The notes beneath the pieces are model-generated. The model did no database searches. It was not told the DNA's origin and saw only the letters and a program-made list of their open reading frames with translations. A stretch of 64,000 nt of DNA from an uncultured Flavobacteriaceae bacterium (GTDB taxonomy: Bacteria; Bacteroidota; Bacteroidia; Flavobacteriales; Flavobacteriaceae), in the NCBI GenBank assembly GCA_947495135.1, contig CANLXN010000006.1:186001-250000 (forward strand), read 5' to 3'. Numbering within the stretch: position 1 is the first letter of the stretch; each line of letters begins with the position of its first letter. The position numbers were made by a program, and so were the translations under genes. Positions 46,122 through 55,419 of this stretch are shown in pieces.

Positions 46122-47516
46122 ATGAAACAAACAGTTCGTTTATTTGCAGTTGCACTGGTAGCCGGTGCCATGACTTTAGGAGGATACAAGCTTTTTGTTG
46201 AAAAAACCGCGCCATTAGCCGTAGTTCAAGAAGCAGAACCCTCATTTACAATTCCAACATCTTATACTGGCTTTGAAGCTGCCGAAAAAGACATCGACTT
46301 TACAGAAGCGGCAGAAAGGACAGTGCACGCCGTTGTTCACGTTAAAAACACTACAGAAGGCAAAGCACCCACGAGCATGCGAGATCTTTTTAGAGGCGGA
46401 GGGTCTAGAGCAATGATTGGCACGGGAAGTGGAGTTATTATTACTCCAGATGGCTACATTATTACCAACAACCATGTAATTGATAATGCCACACAATTAG
46501 AGGTTACTTTAAATGACAATAAAACTTATAATGCGCAGCTTATTGGTACAGATCCTAAAACCGATATCGCCCTTATAAAAATTGAAGCCGATTACGAATT
46601 ACCATTCGTGCCCTTTGCAGATTCAAATAATGTGAAAATTGGGGAATGGGTGTTAGCCGTAGGGAATCCTTTTAATCTTACCTCCACGGTAACTGCAGGG
46701 ATTGTTAGCGCTAAGGCGAGAGATTTAAATGAATACGACGGAAATCCACAATCATTTATTCAGACAGATGCAGCTGTGAACCGAGGAAATAGCGGTGGGG
46801 CACTGGTGAATACTGAAGGGCAATTAATAGGAATCAATACCGCAATTTCGAGTGAAACGGGGTCCTATGTTGGCTACTCTTTTGCTGTACCCTCCAATAC
46901 AGCCAGAAAGATCGTAGAAGACATTATGGAGTATGGCGGTGTTCAACGTGGAATTTTAGGAATACAAGGTTTCGGGTTAAACTCTAGACAAGCCGATAGG
47001 TTAGGAATAAGTGACACCCAGGGGGTTTACATTGCTGGAATCGAACAAGGAAGTGGAGCAGATAAAGGGGGAATGCGTGAAGGAGACATCATTAAAAATA
47101 TTGATAGCTTTAAAATCACAAAATTCTCAGACCTTGCTGGCTACCTTGGCTCTAAAAGACCAAACGATATTGTAGACGTTACAGTGCTGAGAGATGGAAA
47201 ACAAAAAGTGATTCCGGTCACATTGGTGAAGCTTGAAATATTTGAAATTGAAGAACTAGGTATAGAAATTAAAAATGCCAATAAAGCAGAACTTCAGAAT
47301 TTTGGACTAAATGGAGGTGTAAAGATTAATAGAGCTCTCACCCAAGACATGGCCAGCTTTGGCATGGAAGGAAAGATTATCACTAAAATAAATGAAGACG
47401 ATGTAAATACAGTGGAAGATGTGAGACGTCTTATGGAAGGACGCGACAGTAGTACTCCAATTAAATTAACGCTCGTCAACGAACAGGGAGAGCTACACTC
47501 TTTTATATTTAGATAA
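46122..47516 (+). CDS. Do/DegQ-like periplasmic serine protease
   Basis: A trypsin-like peptidase and chaperone of the HtrA family acting on misfolded envelope proteins. The 464-residue protein has an N-terminal membrane or signal segment (about 5-27), catalytic triad H118 (NNHVID), D148 (KTDIALIK) and S224 (RGNSGGAL), and two PDZ domains (about 265-350 and 370-460). All catalytic residues are present. A strong terminator follows. It is divergent from dapF. Confidence 0.94.
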   Translation: MKQTVRLFAVALVAGAMTLGGYKLFVEKTAPLAVVQEAEPSFTIPTSYTGFEAAEKDIDFTEAAERTVHAVVHVKNTTEGKAPTSMRDLFRGGGSRAMIGTGSGVIITPDGYIITNNHVIDNATQLEVTLNDNKTYNAQLIGTDPKTDIALIKIEADYELPFVPFADSNNVKIGEWVLAVGNPFNLTSTVTAGIVSAKARDLNEYDGNPQSFIQTDAAVNRGNSGGALVNTEGQLIGINTAISSETGSYVGYSFAVPSNTARKIVEDIMEYGGVQRGILGIQGFGLNSRQADRLGISDTQGVYIAGIEQGSGADKGGMREGDIIKNIDSFKITKFSDLAGYLGSKRPNDIVDVTVLRDGKQKVIPVTLVKLEIFEIEELGIEIKNANKAELQNFGLNGGVKINRALTQDMASFGMEGKIITKINEDDVNTVEDVRRLMEGRDSSTPIKLTLVNEQGELHSFIFR

Positions 47517-47568
47517 ACGCATTTATTACCCTCATCCCTTCCTGAAAATTGTGGATGACCGGTAAATT

Positions 47569-47607
47569 ATAGCCCGCTAAAATTTAATTTTTAGCGGGCT
47601 ATTTATT
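47569..47607 (+). terminator. Terminator of the Do-like protease gene
   Basis: A perfect 14-bp stem (ATAGCCCGCTAAAA with TTTTAGCGGGCTAT, loop TTTAAT) followed by T-rich sequence. Confidence 0.9.
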
Positions 47608-47616
47608 TTTATCAAA

Positions 47617-47650
47617 TTGTTACGAAAACGTTTTAGTTTTAGTACTTTTG
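47617..47650 (+). promoter_or_regulatory. Promoter of the GAPDH gene
   Basis: TTG (47617-47619) and TACTTTTG (47643-47650) are 23 bases apart, a good Bacteroidota match. The start codon is 55 bases downstream. Confidence 0.65.
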
Positions 47651-47705
47651 CAAAAATTTTAAACCTACATTCCATTTATTAAAGGATGTATAAAACAACC
47701 CTACT

Positions 47706-49154
47706 ATGAGTTTTGATGAAGTTTATGAAAAAGAACTTTCTTTTCAAACCGATCGCCGCAAGGCTTCTGTTGAGTTTATTAAGATCGTAAGCGATCTTTG
47801 GTACGACAAATCAATTGAATTGGTACTATTTAGAAACCAGTTGATTGACAGAAACGTGAGCGAGATCTTAAACCTACACGAATACGCTGGCGAGTTTGTT
47901 CAAAAACCAATTTCTATTTTCGATTCGGTTGAAATTGCACAAGCTATAATTACGCTCAACCTTCCACCTGCCAAATTGGATATTGGTAAACTTACGTATG
48001 AGTATCATTTAGAAGATAACAAGTATCAAGATGCCATGGCATTTGTAAGCGATAAGTTGCGCGATGCAAAAGACCAGAAGAACATTACTCCTAAAGATGT
48101 AGTACTTTATGGTTTTGGTCGAATTGGCCGTTTAGTTGCACGTGAGTTAATGACCAGAACTGGGAAAGGAAATCAGATGCGCCTTAGAGCCATCGTTACC
48201 CGAGGAAAGGTAGATGCTACCGTACTCGAAAAAAGAGCTTCTTTACTACAATACGACTCTGTTCATGGAGATTTCCTTGGAACCGTAGGGGTAGATGTAG
48301 AAAACAAAGCTTTGATCATTAATGGAACAACTGTTCATATTATCTCTGCCAATAACCCCGAAGACATTGATTATACCACTTATGGTATTGAAGATGCTTT
48401 AATTATTGATAATACTGGTGCTTTCCGCGACAAGGAAGCGTTGTCTCGTCATTTAGTTCCAAAAGGGGCTTCTAAAGTACTATTAACTGCTCCTGGAAAA
48501 GGAATCCCAAATATTGTTCACGGAGTAAACCACAGTGAGAATAATCCAAACGACTTGGATATTTTCTCTGCTGCTTCTTGTACTACAAATGCAATTACTC
48601 CAGTACTCAAAGCTATCGAAGACAGTCTAGGAGTTGTGCAAGGGCATTTGGAAACTATACACGCTTACACTAATGACCAGAATTTGGTCGACAATATGCA
48701 CAGCAAATACCGAAGAGGTCGTGCTGCGGCTTTAAATATGGTGATTACTGAAACGGGCGCTGGAAAAGCCGTATCCAAGGCGTTGCCATCTTTTGAAGGA
48801 AAGCTTACTTCTAATGCAATTCGTGTTCCTGTTCCTAATGGCTCTTTGGCTATTTTGAAGTTAGAATTAGAAACCAAAACTTCGGTAGACGGATTGAATG
48901 CTATTTTAAAGAAATACGCTTTGGAGGGTGACTTAGTAGAGCAAATAAAATACAGCTTAAACAATGAGTTAGTTTCTAGCGACATTGTTGGTTCTTCTGC
49001 TCCATCTATCTACGACAGTAATGCAACGATTGTAGCTGCTGACGGTAAGAATGTCGTAATTTACGTTTGGTACGATAACGAATATGGCTACAGCCATCAA
49101 GTAATTAGATTGGCCAAATACATTTCAAAAGTAAGACGATATACGTACTACTAG
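47706..49154 (+). CDS. gap: Glyceraldehyde-3-phosphate dehydrogenase, long (482-residue) form
   Basis: Oxidises glyceraldehyde 3-phosphate to 1,3-bisphosphoglycerate with NAD(P)+. The typical GAPDH fold starts about residue 130 with the dinucleotide motif GFGRIGR (136-142), and the catalytic Cys is C292 in SAASCTTNAITP. The first about 128 residues are an extra helical N-terminal region; this longer form is regularly seen in Bacteroidota. It has its own promoter and terminator. Confidence 0.92.
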   Translation: MSFDEVYEKELSFQTDRRKASVEFIKIVSDLWYDKSIELVLFRNQLIDRNVSEILNLHEYAGEFVQKPISIFDSVEIAQAIITLNLPPAKLDIGKLTYEYHLEDNKYQDAMAFVSDKLRDAKDQKNITPKDVVLYGFGRIGRLVARELMTRTGKGNQMRLRAIVTRGKVDATVLEKRASLLQYDSVHGDFLGTVGVDVENKALIINGTTVHIISANNPEDIDYTTYGIEDALIIDNTGAFRDKEALSRHLVPKGASKVLLTAPGKGIPNIVHGVNHSENNPNDLDIFSAASCTTNAITPVLKAIEDSLGVVQGHLETIHAYTNDQNLVDNMHSKYRRGRAAALNMVITETGAGKAVSKALPSFEGKLTSNAIRVPVPNGSLAILKLELETKTSVDGLNAILKKYALEGDLVEQIKYSLNNELVSSDIVGSSAPSIYDSNATIVAADGKNVVIYVWYDNEYGYSHQVIRLAKYISKVRRYTYY

Positions 49155-49179
49155 TAGTTTCTGAAATTTTTTATATCAC

Positions 49180-49210
49180 AAGCCTGTTGAGAAATCGATG
49201 GGCTTTTTTT
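49180..49210 (+). terminator. Terminator of the GAPDH gene
   Basis: AAGCC pairs with GGCTT across a loop, followed by seven T residues. Confidence 0.7.
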
Positions 49211-49248
49211 ATGCTGAAAGCTTCTATGCCTGGAAAATTTCGGAAAAA

Positions 49249-50187
49249 CTAAGGAAGCACATAATCTGTCAATCTGCCTAGCGCATTAATATCGTCTCCA
49301 TTAATGGCTATCAACCTAAAACTAACGGTTTTATCCTCCTTCACATCAACGATTACAAAATTATCATGGGTCCCTTTACCCATTCCACTGGCGATTAGCG
49401 TAATGTTATTATAGTTGTGATACATATATGGGGTTGCATTGAGCGTCGCTCCAACATCCCCAGCAAACATATATACCTCATTGGACAAATCATTAAAAAG
49501 TGGCTCTACTTGGGTCCAAAAATTGATTTCCTCGGCTCTACCATCCCAGGAATTAGATTTAATATTTTGGTAAATATTGTCTGGTTCCCACCACAGTACT
49601 TGATGGAAAAACACAAATATGTTATCTACTTCCCCTGCGTAACTCTGCAAAGTATTCTGTAAAAAAACTAATTGGTCACCAGAAATATTCCATTGGTCTA
49701 TATTCGGGTCAAGAGTAATATAAAGATCTCCATTTTGGATAAAACTGCGGTAGGTATCTCCATATCTGGACTCGAACAACGGCCTGTTCGTCATGTCATG
49801 ATTACCTACAGCAAAATACACCTCTTCACCTAGTAATTCTACATCTGCGTCCACCTCATCCCAATTAGCAACGGTTGAATAGATCACGATGTCACCCGTA
49901 AGGACGCCAAATTCCATGCGTTCGTCATTCTGGATTAGTTCAAACTTCTCCTTAAACGGGGGATGAAAACCCACATTATCTACTTCGGGCTTTCCATAGG
50001 TATGTCCTGCCACAAAGAATGAATATTGAAGCGGACTTGGCAATTCCTCCTGCTCTTCTTGTTCTTGTTCTTGCTCTTCCTGCTCCATCATGCCGGGGTC
50101 GTCATTGCTACAAGCAAACTGAACAAAAATCATGGAGCATAACAGGTAGTTCGAAACTTTAAATAAAGTGGATAATTTGAATATCAT
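49249..50187 (-). CDS. Metallophosphoesterase-like lipoprotein with altered metal motifs
   Basis: A 312-residue lipoprotein: lipobox FACS with Cys26, then a Glu/Gln-rich spacer (about 34-48). The calcineurin-like fold is suggested by TGDIVIY (D99), GNHD (129-132 region) and FFHQVLW (H195). The first motif, normally DxH, reads A60-G-H62, and the last reads FAGDVGA where GHxH is usual. Catalysis may therefore be changed or lost. The protein may act on phosphate esters at the cell surface. It follows a VOC gene after 38 bases. Confidence 0.72.
   Translation of the reverse strand: MIFKLSTLFKVSNYLLCSMIFVQFACSNDDPGMMEQEEQEQEQEEQEELPSPLQYSFFVAGHTYGKPEVDNVGFHPPFKEKFELIQNDERMEFGVLTGDIVIYSTVANWDEVDADVELLGEEVYFAVGNHDMTNRPLFESRYGDTYRSFIQNGDLYITLDPNIDQWNISGDQLVFLQNTLQSYAGEVDNIFVFFHQVLWWEPDNIYQNIKSNSWDGRAEEINFWTQVEPLFNDLSNEVYMFAGDVGATLNATPYMYHNYNNITLIASGMGKGTHDNFVIVDVKEDKTVSFRLIAINGDDINALGRLTDYVLP
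50046..50090 (-). repeat. Imperfect triplet repeat coding the Glu/Gln-rich spacer
   Basis: A run of GAA/GAG/CAA/CAG-like codons (CTTGTTCTT pattern on the plus strand) coding the acidic spacer right after the lipobox of the metallophosphoesterase-like protein; prone to slippage. Confidence 0.6.
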
Positions 50188-50225
50188 ATCATTGAGGGGG
50201 ATTTGGTTTTCTTTCTAAAAATTCT

Positions 50226-50642
50226 TTATCTGTAGAACGAGTCTTCATCCACAACAATAGTAGTAAGTTCTACGGTATGACCATCTGGATCTTGCGTATA
50301 TATGGAATGAAAATAGTGGTGATCTTTAAACCTATAGACCAAGTTTAATTCTTCATATCTTCTTTTTGCCCTTTCAAAATTTTCATTGGAAACATTGAAG
50401 GCAAAGTGATCTATTTTCCGGTTGTTAGAATCGAAATCTAACACTGGATCATCCAATTTTGCAGGAAATAAAGCGATACCCGTTTTCTTGGCAAGTAGGA
50501 ATATGGGGTAATCCCCCCACTTATCAAACTTATATTTCTTTAACCCCAGCACCTTTTGATACCAAGCTATGGAAGCATCCATATCTGCCACATTAATCGC
50601 TACGTGGTCTAAAAAGTCTATTTCGAAGCTCGTCATGGTCAT
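50226..50642 (-). CDS. VOC family protein (glyoxalase-like)
   Basis: A 138-residue single-chain vicinal-oxygen-chelate protein: FLDHVAINVADMDASIAWYQKVLG, RKIDHFAFNV, and YTQDPDGHTVELTT near the C-terminus are typical; the His in LDHVAI and the Glu in TVELT are the expected metal ligands. The reaction is unknown (glyoxalase, dioxygenase or resistance roles occur in the family). A second possible start is Met3. It lies between the secreted HExxH gene (13-base gap) and the metallophosphoesterase-like gene. Confidence 0.88.
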   Translation of the reverse strand: MTMTSFEIDFLDHVAINVADMDASIAWYQKVLGLKKYKFDKWGDYPIFLLAKKTGIALFPAKLDDPVLDFDSNNRKIDHFAFNVSNENFERAKRRYEELNLVYRFKDHHYFHSIYTQDPDGHTVELTTIVVDEDSFYR

Positions 50643-50655
50643 TATTGAAAAAACA

Positions 50656-52065
50656 CTATTGATTAAAAATTTTCTTTACAGATCCATCGTCAAAAAGCAG
50701 AATTTGAACACCTTTGAAATCGGCATTAACTTCTCTACCAAGTAAATCAAATCTTTTCACGACTACTTTATCACTATTCCCGTTTAAAAAATCTTCTAGC
50801 CCTAAAACACCCTTTGTTATGTTTATTTGATAGGGAAAAACTTGGGTCACATTGGTAAAGGTTTCCGGCATGGAGGCGAGTATAACATATATCTCTGTAT
50901 CTGTTTCTGAAAGTTCCAAGGTGAGATTTCCGTTCTGAGCATCGGTCATCGTTAAATCATAGAACGTATCGGCCCCATTTGTGTTTTTCACCAACACTTT
51001 TCCCTGCCAAAACGAATCCGAGTTATTAGTTCCGGTTAAATCGGCCGCCAATTCAAAAGAATAGGTCTCATTTTCAGAATTATTAATTTTAAAGGTATTG
51101 TAGGCCCAAGCAGCAGGAGTTACTTCTATATCTGGTGTATACCATCCATTGGTTCCTTCGTTCGTGAACTCTTGGACATACTCAAAGCTATCTTCGGGAT
51201 CTGCGTACGTGTCCCATTCTTGTTCAAATCGCTGGATTTGATTCTCCGGAAGAAAATCAAACCTATTGGTCATACGTGCTGCCCAATCTATAAAATGTCC
51301 TCGAAAGGTAGTTGGTCCTATTTCATTAAATAAGTATTCTTGCGGAAGTTGATCTGTTCCAATAAAAAAACCGTTGGTAATCAATTCATCATCGATATCG
51401 GTTTCTTCACTTAAATAATAGAGATACAACGCCAGTGCATACTGATGCACATATCGTTGCCAGTTTTCGGGGTAGATAGATGGAAAATTATCAAAACTGA
51501 GCCATAGAGCTACATGTGGTAAACGCACTAGTGACTCAGCTTCTAAAAATGCAGCGTCTATCCCTGGGTTTTGTAAAGCCGAGAACCAATTGGCCGATGC
51601 TTCTATATACCATTGACTATCTCCCGAGTACGCATACCCTGGAGAATTCGCACTATACTGAAAAACATGAAAAGTCTCATGTGCTACATTCCCCCAATCG
51701 AGGTGCGCCCCTATTGGTAAAGTAAGGTACGGGTAACCATTACTATCGGTTCCTTGACCATTTCCCCAACCACTTGGAAATAGATCATCTGGACGATGTA
51801 AATACACGTTGTAATAATACCCATCGTTTGGATTGGGTGGATCTTGCATTCCAAATTCAGTTAAACAGGCCGTTCGGTATTCGGTCATTCTGTCTAACAA
51901 CAGCTGGGCATCTTCTGAATAGTCCCAATTATTATCCCACCAAACAATATAGATTCCTTGGGTGAGGGTATCACAATCGGTTAAATTTCCGTAGACACTA
52001 TTGATTTCATATTGAGCAAAGCCAGAATAGAAAGAAAATAGAAAAACTATTAAAAAATTACGCAT
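50656..52065 (-). CDS. Secreted HExxH-containing protein with T9SS-like tail
   Basis: A 469-residue exported protein. Signal peptide about 1-17. A zinc-protease-like site is visible: H129-E130-TF-H133 in NVAHETFHVFQ, with E155 in WYIEASANWF as a third-ligand candidate (gluzincin-like spacing). It resembles DUF6055-type secreted putative peptidases. The C-terminal part is beta-rich; the last about 45 residues (VVKRFDLLGREVN...FDDGSVKKIF) resemble a T9SS sorting tail. Substrate unknown. Surrounded by a VOC gene (13-base gap) and a Gfo/Idh gene (29-base gap). Confidence 0.72.
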   Translation of the reverse strand: MRNFLIVFLFSFYSGFAQYEINSVYGNLTDCDTLTQGIYIVWWDNNWDYSEDAQLLLDRMTEYRTACLTEFGMQDPPNPNDGYYYNVYLHRPDDLFPSGWGNGQGTDSNGYPYLTLPIGAHLDWGNVAHETFHVFQYSANSPGYAYSGDSQWYIEASANWFSALQNPGIDAAFLEAESLVRLPHVALWLSFDNFPSIYPENWQRYVHQYALALYLYYLSEETDIDDELITNGFFIGTDQLPQEYLFNEIGPTTFRGHFIDWAARMTNRFDFLPENQIQRFEQEWDTYADPEDSFEYVQEFTNEGTNGWYTPDIEVTPAAWAYNTFKINNSENETYSFELAADLTGTNNSDSFWQGKVLVKNTNGADTFYDLTMTDAQNGNLTLELSETDTEIYVILASMPETFTNVTQVFPYQINITKGVLGLEDFLNGNSDKVVVKRFDLLGREVNADFKGVQILLFDDGSVKKIFNQ

Positions 52066-52094
52066 ATCATATTTTGTGTTTTACTTCTAATAAT

Positions 52095-53507
52095 CTATAT
52101 CTCCCAACCTTTACGATATTCTCTTCCTACCCATTGATTGGCTAGTTCGTAATTGGTAACTTTCATGGCATCGCCGTCCCATTTAATGGTTCTTCTACCT
52201 GGATAATCGTATGGATCCCAGTCGCCTAATTTCTTACCGTCTTTCAACACTTTGTATTGATAAGCCTTTATTGCCAAGTTACCCATAAGGACTGCTTCAG
52301 TTAAAGGTCCTCCATATGAAAACGGTGAAGAAGTAGCTCCACCATTGAGGCAAGCTTCCACCCATTCTCCAGCATGAGTTGTTTCTACTCGTTTTATAGT
52401 TTGAGCAGGTGGTGTAAAATCTTTCATTCGCTGAGCGGGGAGTAACCTTGGGTTTCGTGAATAGGTATCGGTAATCATAATTCCTTCGCTTCCGTGGAAA
52501 ATACTTCCACCACCTCCATCACCTGGTTTTTCTCCATCCGCTAATTCTGGTGGTAGATCGGGCATAATCCCTCCATCGTACCAGTTTAAAGATAAATCTC
52601 CATGCGCTTCGGTGTCAAACTTTAACCGCACAATACTGGATGGCGGACAAGTTCCTTTATAATCGGCTTCCACAAAATCTCCAGACCAAACAGTGGTGCA
52701 ACTCGCTTCAGCTTCGTATGGAAATTTGAGTCCCAATGTCTTAAAAGGTGTTTCCATGATATGGCATCCCATATCTCCCATGCCTCCGGTTCCGAAGTCC
52801 CAGAAACCTCTCCACTTAAAAGGCAAATAATTCGAATTGTAATCTCTGTGAGCGGCGGGTCCTAGCCAAAGATCCCAATCTAAGGTATCTGGAATTGGGT
52901 GTTTTTCGGTAATACTTCTAAAACCTTGAGGCCAAACAGGTCTGTTGGTCCAACAATCTACTCTATGTACTTTCCCAATCACTCCAGCATTGATCCATTC
53001 TTGTGCTAAACGAATACCATCACCCGAAGCACCCTGATTGCCCATTTGCGTTGTAATACCCATTTTGGCAGCAATCTCAGCCATCATTCTAGCCTCTTTT
53101 ATATTATGAGTTAAAGGTTTTTCAACGTAAGCATGTTTCTTTTCCTTCATGAATGGCAAGGAAATAACAGCGTGGGTATGATCTGGTGTAGCCACCATAA
53201 TAGCATCGATATCATTTAAATGATTCTCGTATACTTTTCTGAAATCTTTATACCTTTTAGCTTTGGGATGTGCATTATAACTGTTCTTAGCCATTTTATC
53301 GTCTACATCGCACATGGCTACAAACTTCACTTTCCCCGTTGCAGTAAGCTCATTCACTACTCCTCCACCCCTTCCTCCTACTCCAACGGCTCCAATATAC
53401 AAGGTGTCACTGGGAGGAATGTGATTACCTCCTAAAACAAAGCTGGGGACAATTGTAAAAGCAGCTCCAGCGGCTGCAGATTTTTTAATAAAAGAACGAC
53501 GTTTCAT
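52095..53507 (-). CDS. Gfo/Idh/MocA family oxidoreductase with Tat-type signal
   Basis: A 470-residue secreted oxidoreductase. The N-terminus MKRRSFIKKSAAAGAAF is a Tat-like signal (RRSFIKK), followed by the Rossmann pattern GAVGVGGRGGG and the EKP motif in AYVEKPLTHN. The Tat-exported members of this family, common in Bacteroidota and Planctomycetes, often act on sugar derivatives. An ATG four codons upstream (53519) is also in frame. It is the first gene of the minus-strand run that includes the HExxH protein. Confidence 0.88.
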   Translation of the reverse strand: MKRRSFIKKSAAAGAAFTIVPSFVLGGNHIPPSDTLYIGAVGVGGRGGGVVNELTATGKVKFVAMCDVDDKMAKNSYNAHPKAKRYKDFRKVYENHLNDIDAIMVATPDHTHAVISLPFMKEKKHAYVEKPLTHNIKEARMMAEIAAKMGITTQMGNQGASGDGIRLAQEWINAGVIGKVHRVDCWTNRPVWPQGFRSITEKHPIPDTLDWDLWLGPAAHRDYNSNYLPFKWRGFWDFGTGGMGDMGCHIMETPFKTLGLKFPYEAEASCTTVWSGDFVEADYKGTCPPSSIVRLKFDTEAHGDLSLNWYDGGIMPDLPPELADGEKPGDGGGGSIFHGSEGIMITDTYSRNPRLLPAQRMKDFTPPAQTIKRVETTHAGEWVEACLNGGATSSPFSYGGPLTEAVLMGNLAIKAYQYKVLKDGKKLGDWDPYDYPGRRTIKWDGDAMKVTNYELANQWVGREYRKGWEI

Positions 53508-53622
53508 AAAGTAGTGCATTTGATTGTTCTCTAAAGATATAAAAAAGTAGACTTAGCCGATGTAAGGATACCTTTTACTTCTGAAATTTTATACCTTTAA
53601 AGGAGCTAACAACCATCAACCA

Positions 53623-55410
53623 ATGTATTTTCATAAGAAACCACTATTTTTAATTGCATTTCTCTTCCTTTTTACATTGGGGTGTTCTGAAGATGAAGAG
53701 AGAGACGCACCTAATTTTGACATTGACAATTATTCAATCAGTATTCCGGAAAATCCGTTTGAGGGCGAGGTAATTGGAACTATTCCGGTACCAGAAGACC
53801 TAAGGGATATAACCTTCTCAATTGCTACGCAACAACCCGATGGCGCTGTTGAGATTAATGCCGTAGGTGGTCAACTAAAAGTATTGGATTCTACGCTCTT
53901 CGATTACGACGTGCGACAATCCATCATTGTACGAGCCAAAGTTCTCAGCGGCGTTCGCTCTTCCACTGTGTTTGTAACCATTAATTTAATCGATCTTGAT
54001 GATCCTATTTATTATGTGGGAAATGTAGTGTTACTTACACAAGAAGAAGTAAATGAATTTGGATCGCGAAATTACTCAGATATACAAGGGAGTTTAACCA
54101 TAGGCAATGATTCTGGGATACACAATAACTCGATTACCGACCTCACACCTCTTTCTAATATAAATTCTGTTAGCGGCTCTTTTACGGTACAATACAATGA
54201 CCAATTAGAAACTTTGGCAGGAACTGAACAAATCAAAGAATTGAATGACGACCTGTTCATTAGGTCCAATAAAGGTTTAAAATCTTTTAACATTTCAGAA
54301 GAAAACACACGATTTAAAAAATTAGAAATTACAGGCAACGATGAACTAGTTAGTTTAAATGGTCTTTTCGGACTCACAGAAACAAGTCGCTGGCTCAAAA
54401 TTGAGCACAATAATTCTCTCAATAGCATAGCGGGGTTACAAAATGTTGTAAATATTGATGGCGAGTTGATCATTTCAGACAACCCATCCCTCGAAAACTT
54501 AAACGGTCTTTCAAATCTAGCAAGCATAAATGGTGAACTTGCTATACAAAACAATACCATTTTAAACAATGTGGATGGACTAAACAATCTGAACTCAGTT
54601 CGAAATGAGCTAAAAATTCTTAGCAACGATGCCCTTTTAAATATAGAAGGCTTGTCTAACTTGAACACTTTTAGTGGTAGCGGGTCTGGTGCAATAGTTA
54701 TAGCAGCTAACCAATCTTTGACCTCTCTTAACGGACTACAAGGCTTGGGATCGACATTTCAGGGATCTATTTCCATAGAAGGCAATGCTTCCCTACAAAA
54801 CTTAATTGGTCTTGAAGAATTTACTTCAGTTTCGGGACTTCGTATTTATGCTAATTCGTCCTTGAGTAGTTTAGAAGGTGCAGAAAACCTTTCCAGTATT
54901 TTGGAAGAATTAAATATTTCAAAATGCTACGAACTCAACAATATTGATGCACTAAGCAATCTTCAAACGGTGAGCAAAGTTCAATTGGAAAGTAACACGC
55001 TATTAAGCAGTCTCGCTCCTTTAAACGGCGTATTGAGCGAGATGAAATTGGTTGAAATCAGAAACAGTCCTTCTCTTTCCGCTATAAATGCATTTAATTC
55101 GTGTCCAAGTGTTGCTGGCGTTGTTATTACTCAAAACGAAGGCATGATTGAGTTAGACGCTTTTCTGAATACAAATACCGCCAGTGATCAAATAACGATT
55201 GAAAACAATCCATTACTCACGGAGTTGAATGCTTTTGAAAACCTCACTTCAGTGGGCACCTTAAATATAAATAGCAACGCAACTTTAACCAATTTCTGTG
55301 ACCTTGAATTACTGATCTTAGGCAATGGAATAGCTGAATCCTACACCATAAAGAATAACGCCTACAACCCAACTCAGCAAGATTTTATAGACGGAAATTG
55401 TAGTCTTTAA
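53623..55410 (+). CDS. Lipoprotein with cadherin-like and receptor-L-domain-like repeats
   Basis: A 595-residue surface lipoprotein. Lipobox LGCS with Cys21. Residues about 30-130 form a cadherin-like beta domain (FDIDNYSISIPENPFEGEVIG... FVTINLIDLDDP). From about 160 to 570 it has degenerate leucine-rich/receptor L-domain repeats with a regular NxxL-SL.GL.NL-type pattern (SLENLNGLSNLASINGELAIQNN, SLQNLIGLEEF). Single Cys residues are spread near the end. Function is likely binding or adhesion; ligand unknown. It is followed after nine bases by a GNAT gene. Confidence 0.78.
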   Translation: MYFHKKPLFLIAFLFLFTLGCSEDEERDAPNFDIDNYSISIPENPFEGEVIGTIPVPEDLRDITFSIATQQPDGAVEINAVGGQLKVLDSTLFDYDVRQSIIVRAKVLSGVRSSTVFVTINLIDLDDPIYYVGNVVLLTQEEVNEFGSRNYSDIQGSLTIGNDSGIHNNSITDLTPLSNINSVSGSFTVQYNDQLETLAGTEQIKELNDDLFIRSNKGLKSFNISEENTRFKKLEITGNDELVSLNGLFGLTETSRWLKIEHNNSLNSIAGLQNVVNIDGELIISDNPSLENLNGLSNLASINGELAIQNNTILNNVDGLNNLNSVRNELKILSNDALLNIEGLSNLNTFSGSGSGAIVIAANQSLTSLNGLQGLGSTFQGSISIEGNASLQNLIGLEEFTSVSGLRIYANSSLSSLEGAENLSSILEELNISKCYELNNIDALSNLQTVSKVQLESNTLLSSLAPLNGVLSEMKLVEIRNSPSLSAINAFNSCPSVAGVVITQNEGMIELDAFLNTNTASDQITIENNPLLTELNAFENLTSVGTLNINSNATLTNFCDLELLILGNGIAESYTIKNNAYNPTQQDFIDGNCSL

Positions 55411-55419
55411 AAACAGCCT

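Noticed and set aside
54072-54668. 198-codon minus-strand frame inside the L-domain lipoprotein gene
   Set aside because: The plus-strand protein has a signal peptide, lipobox and repeats; the opposite frame has no family features.
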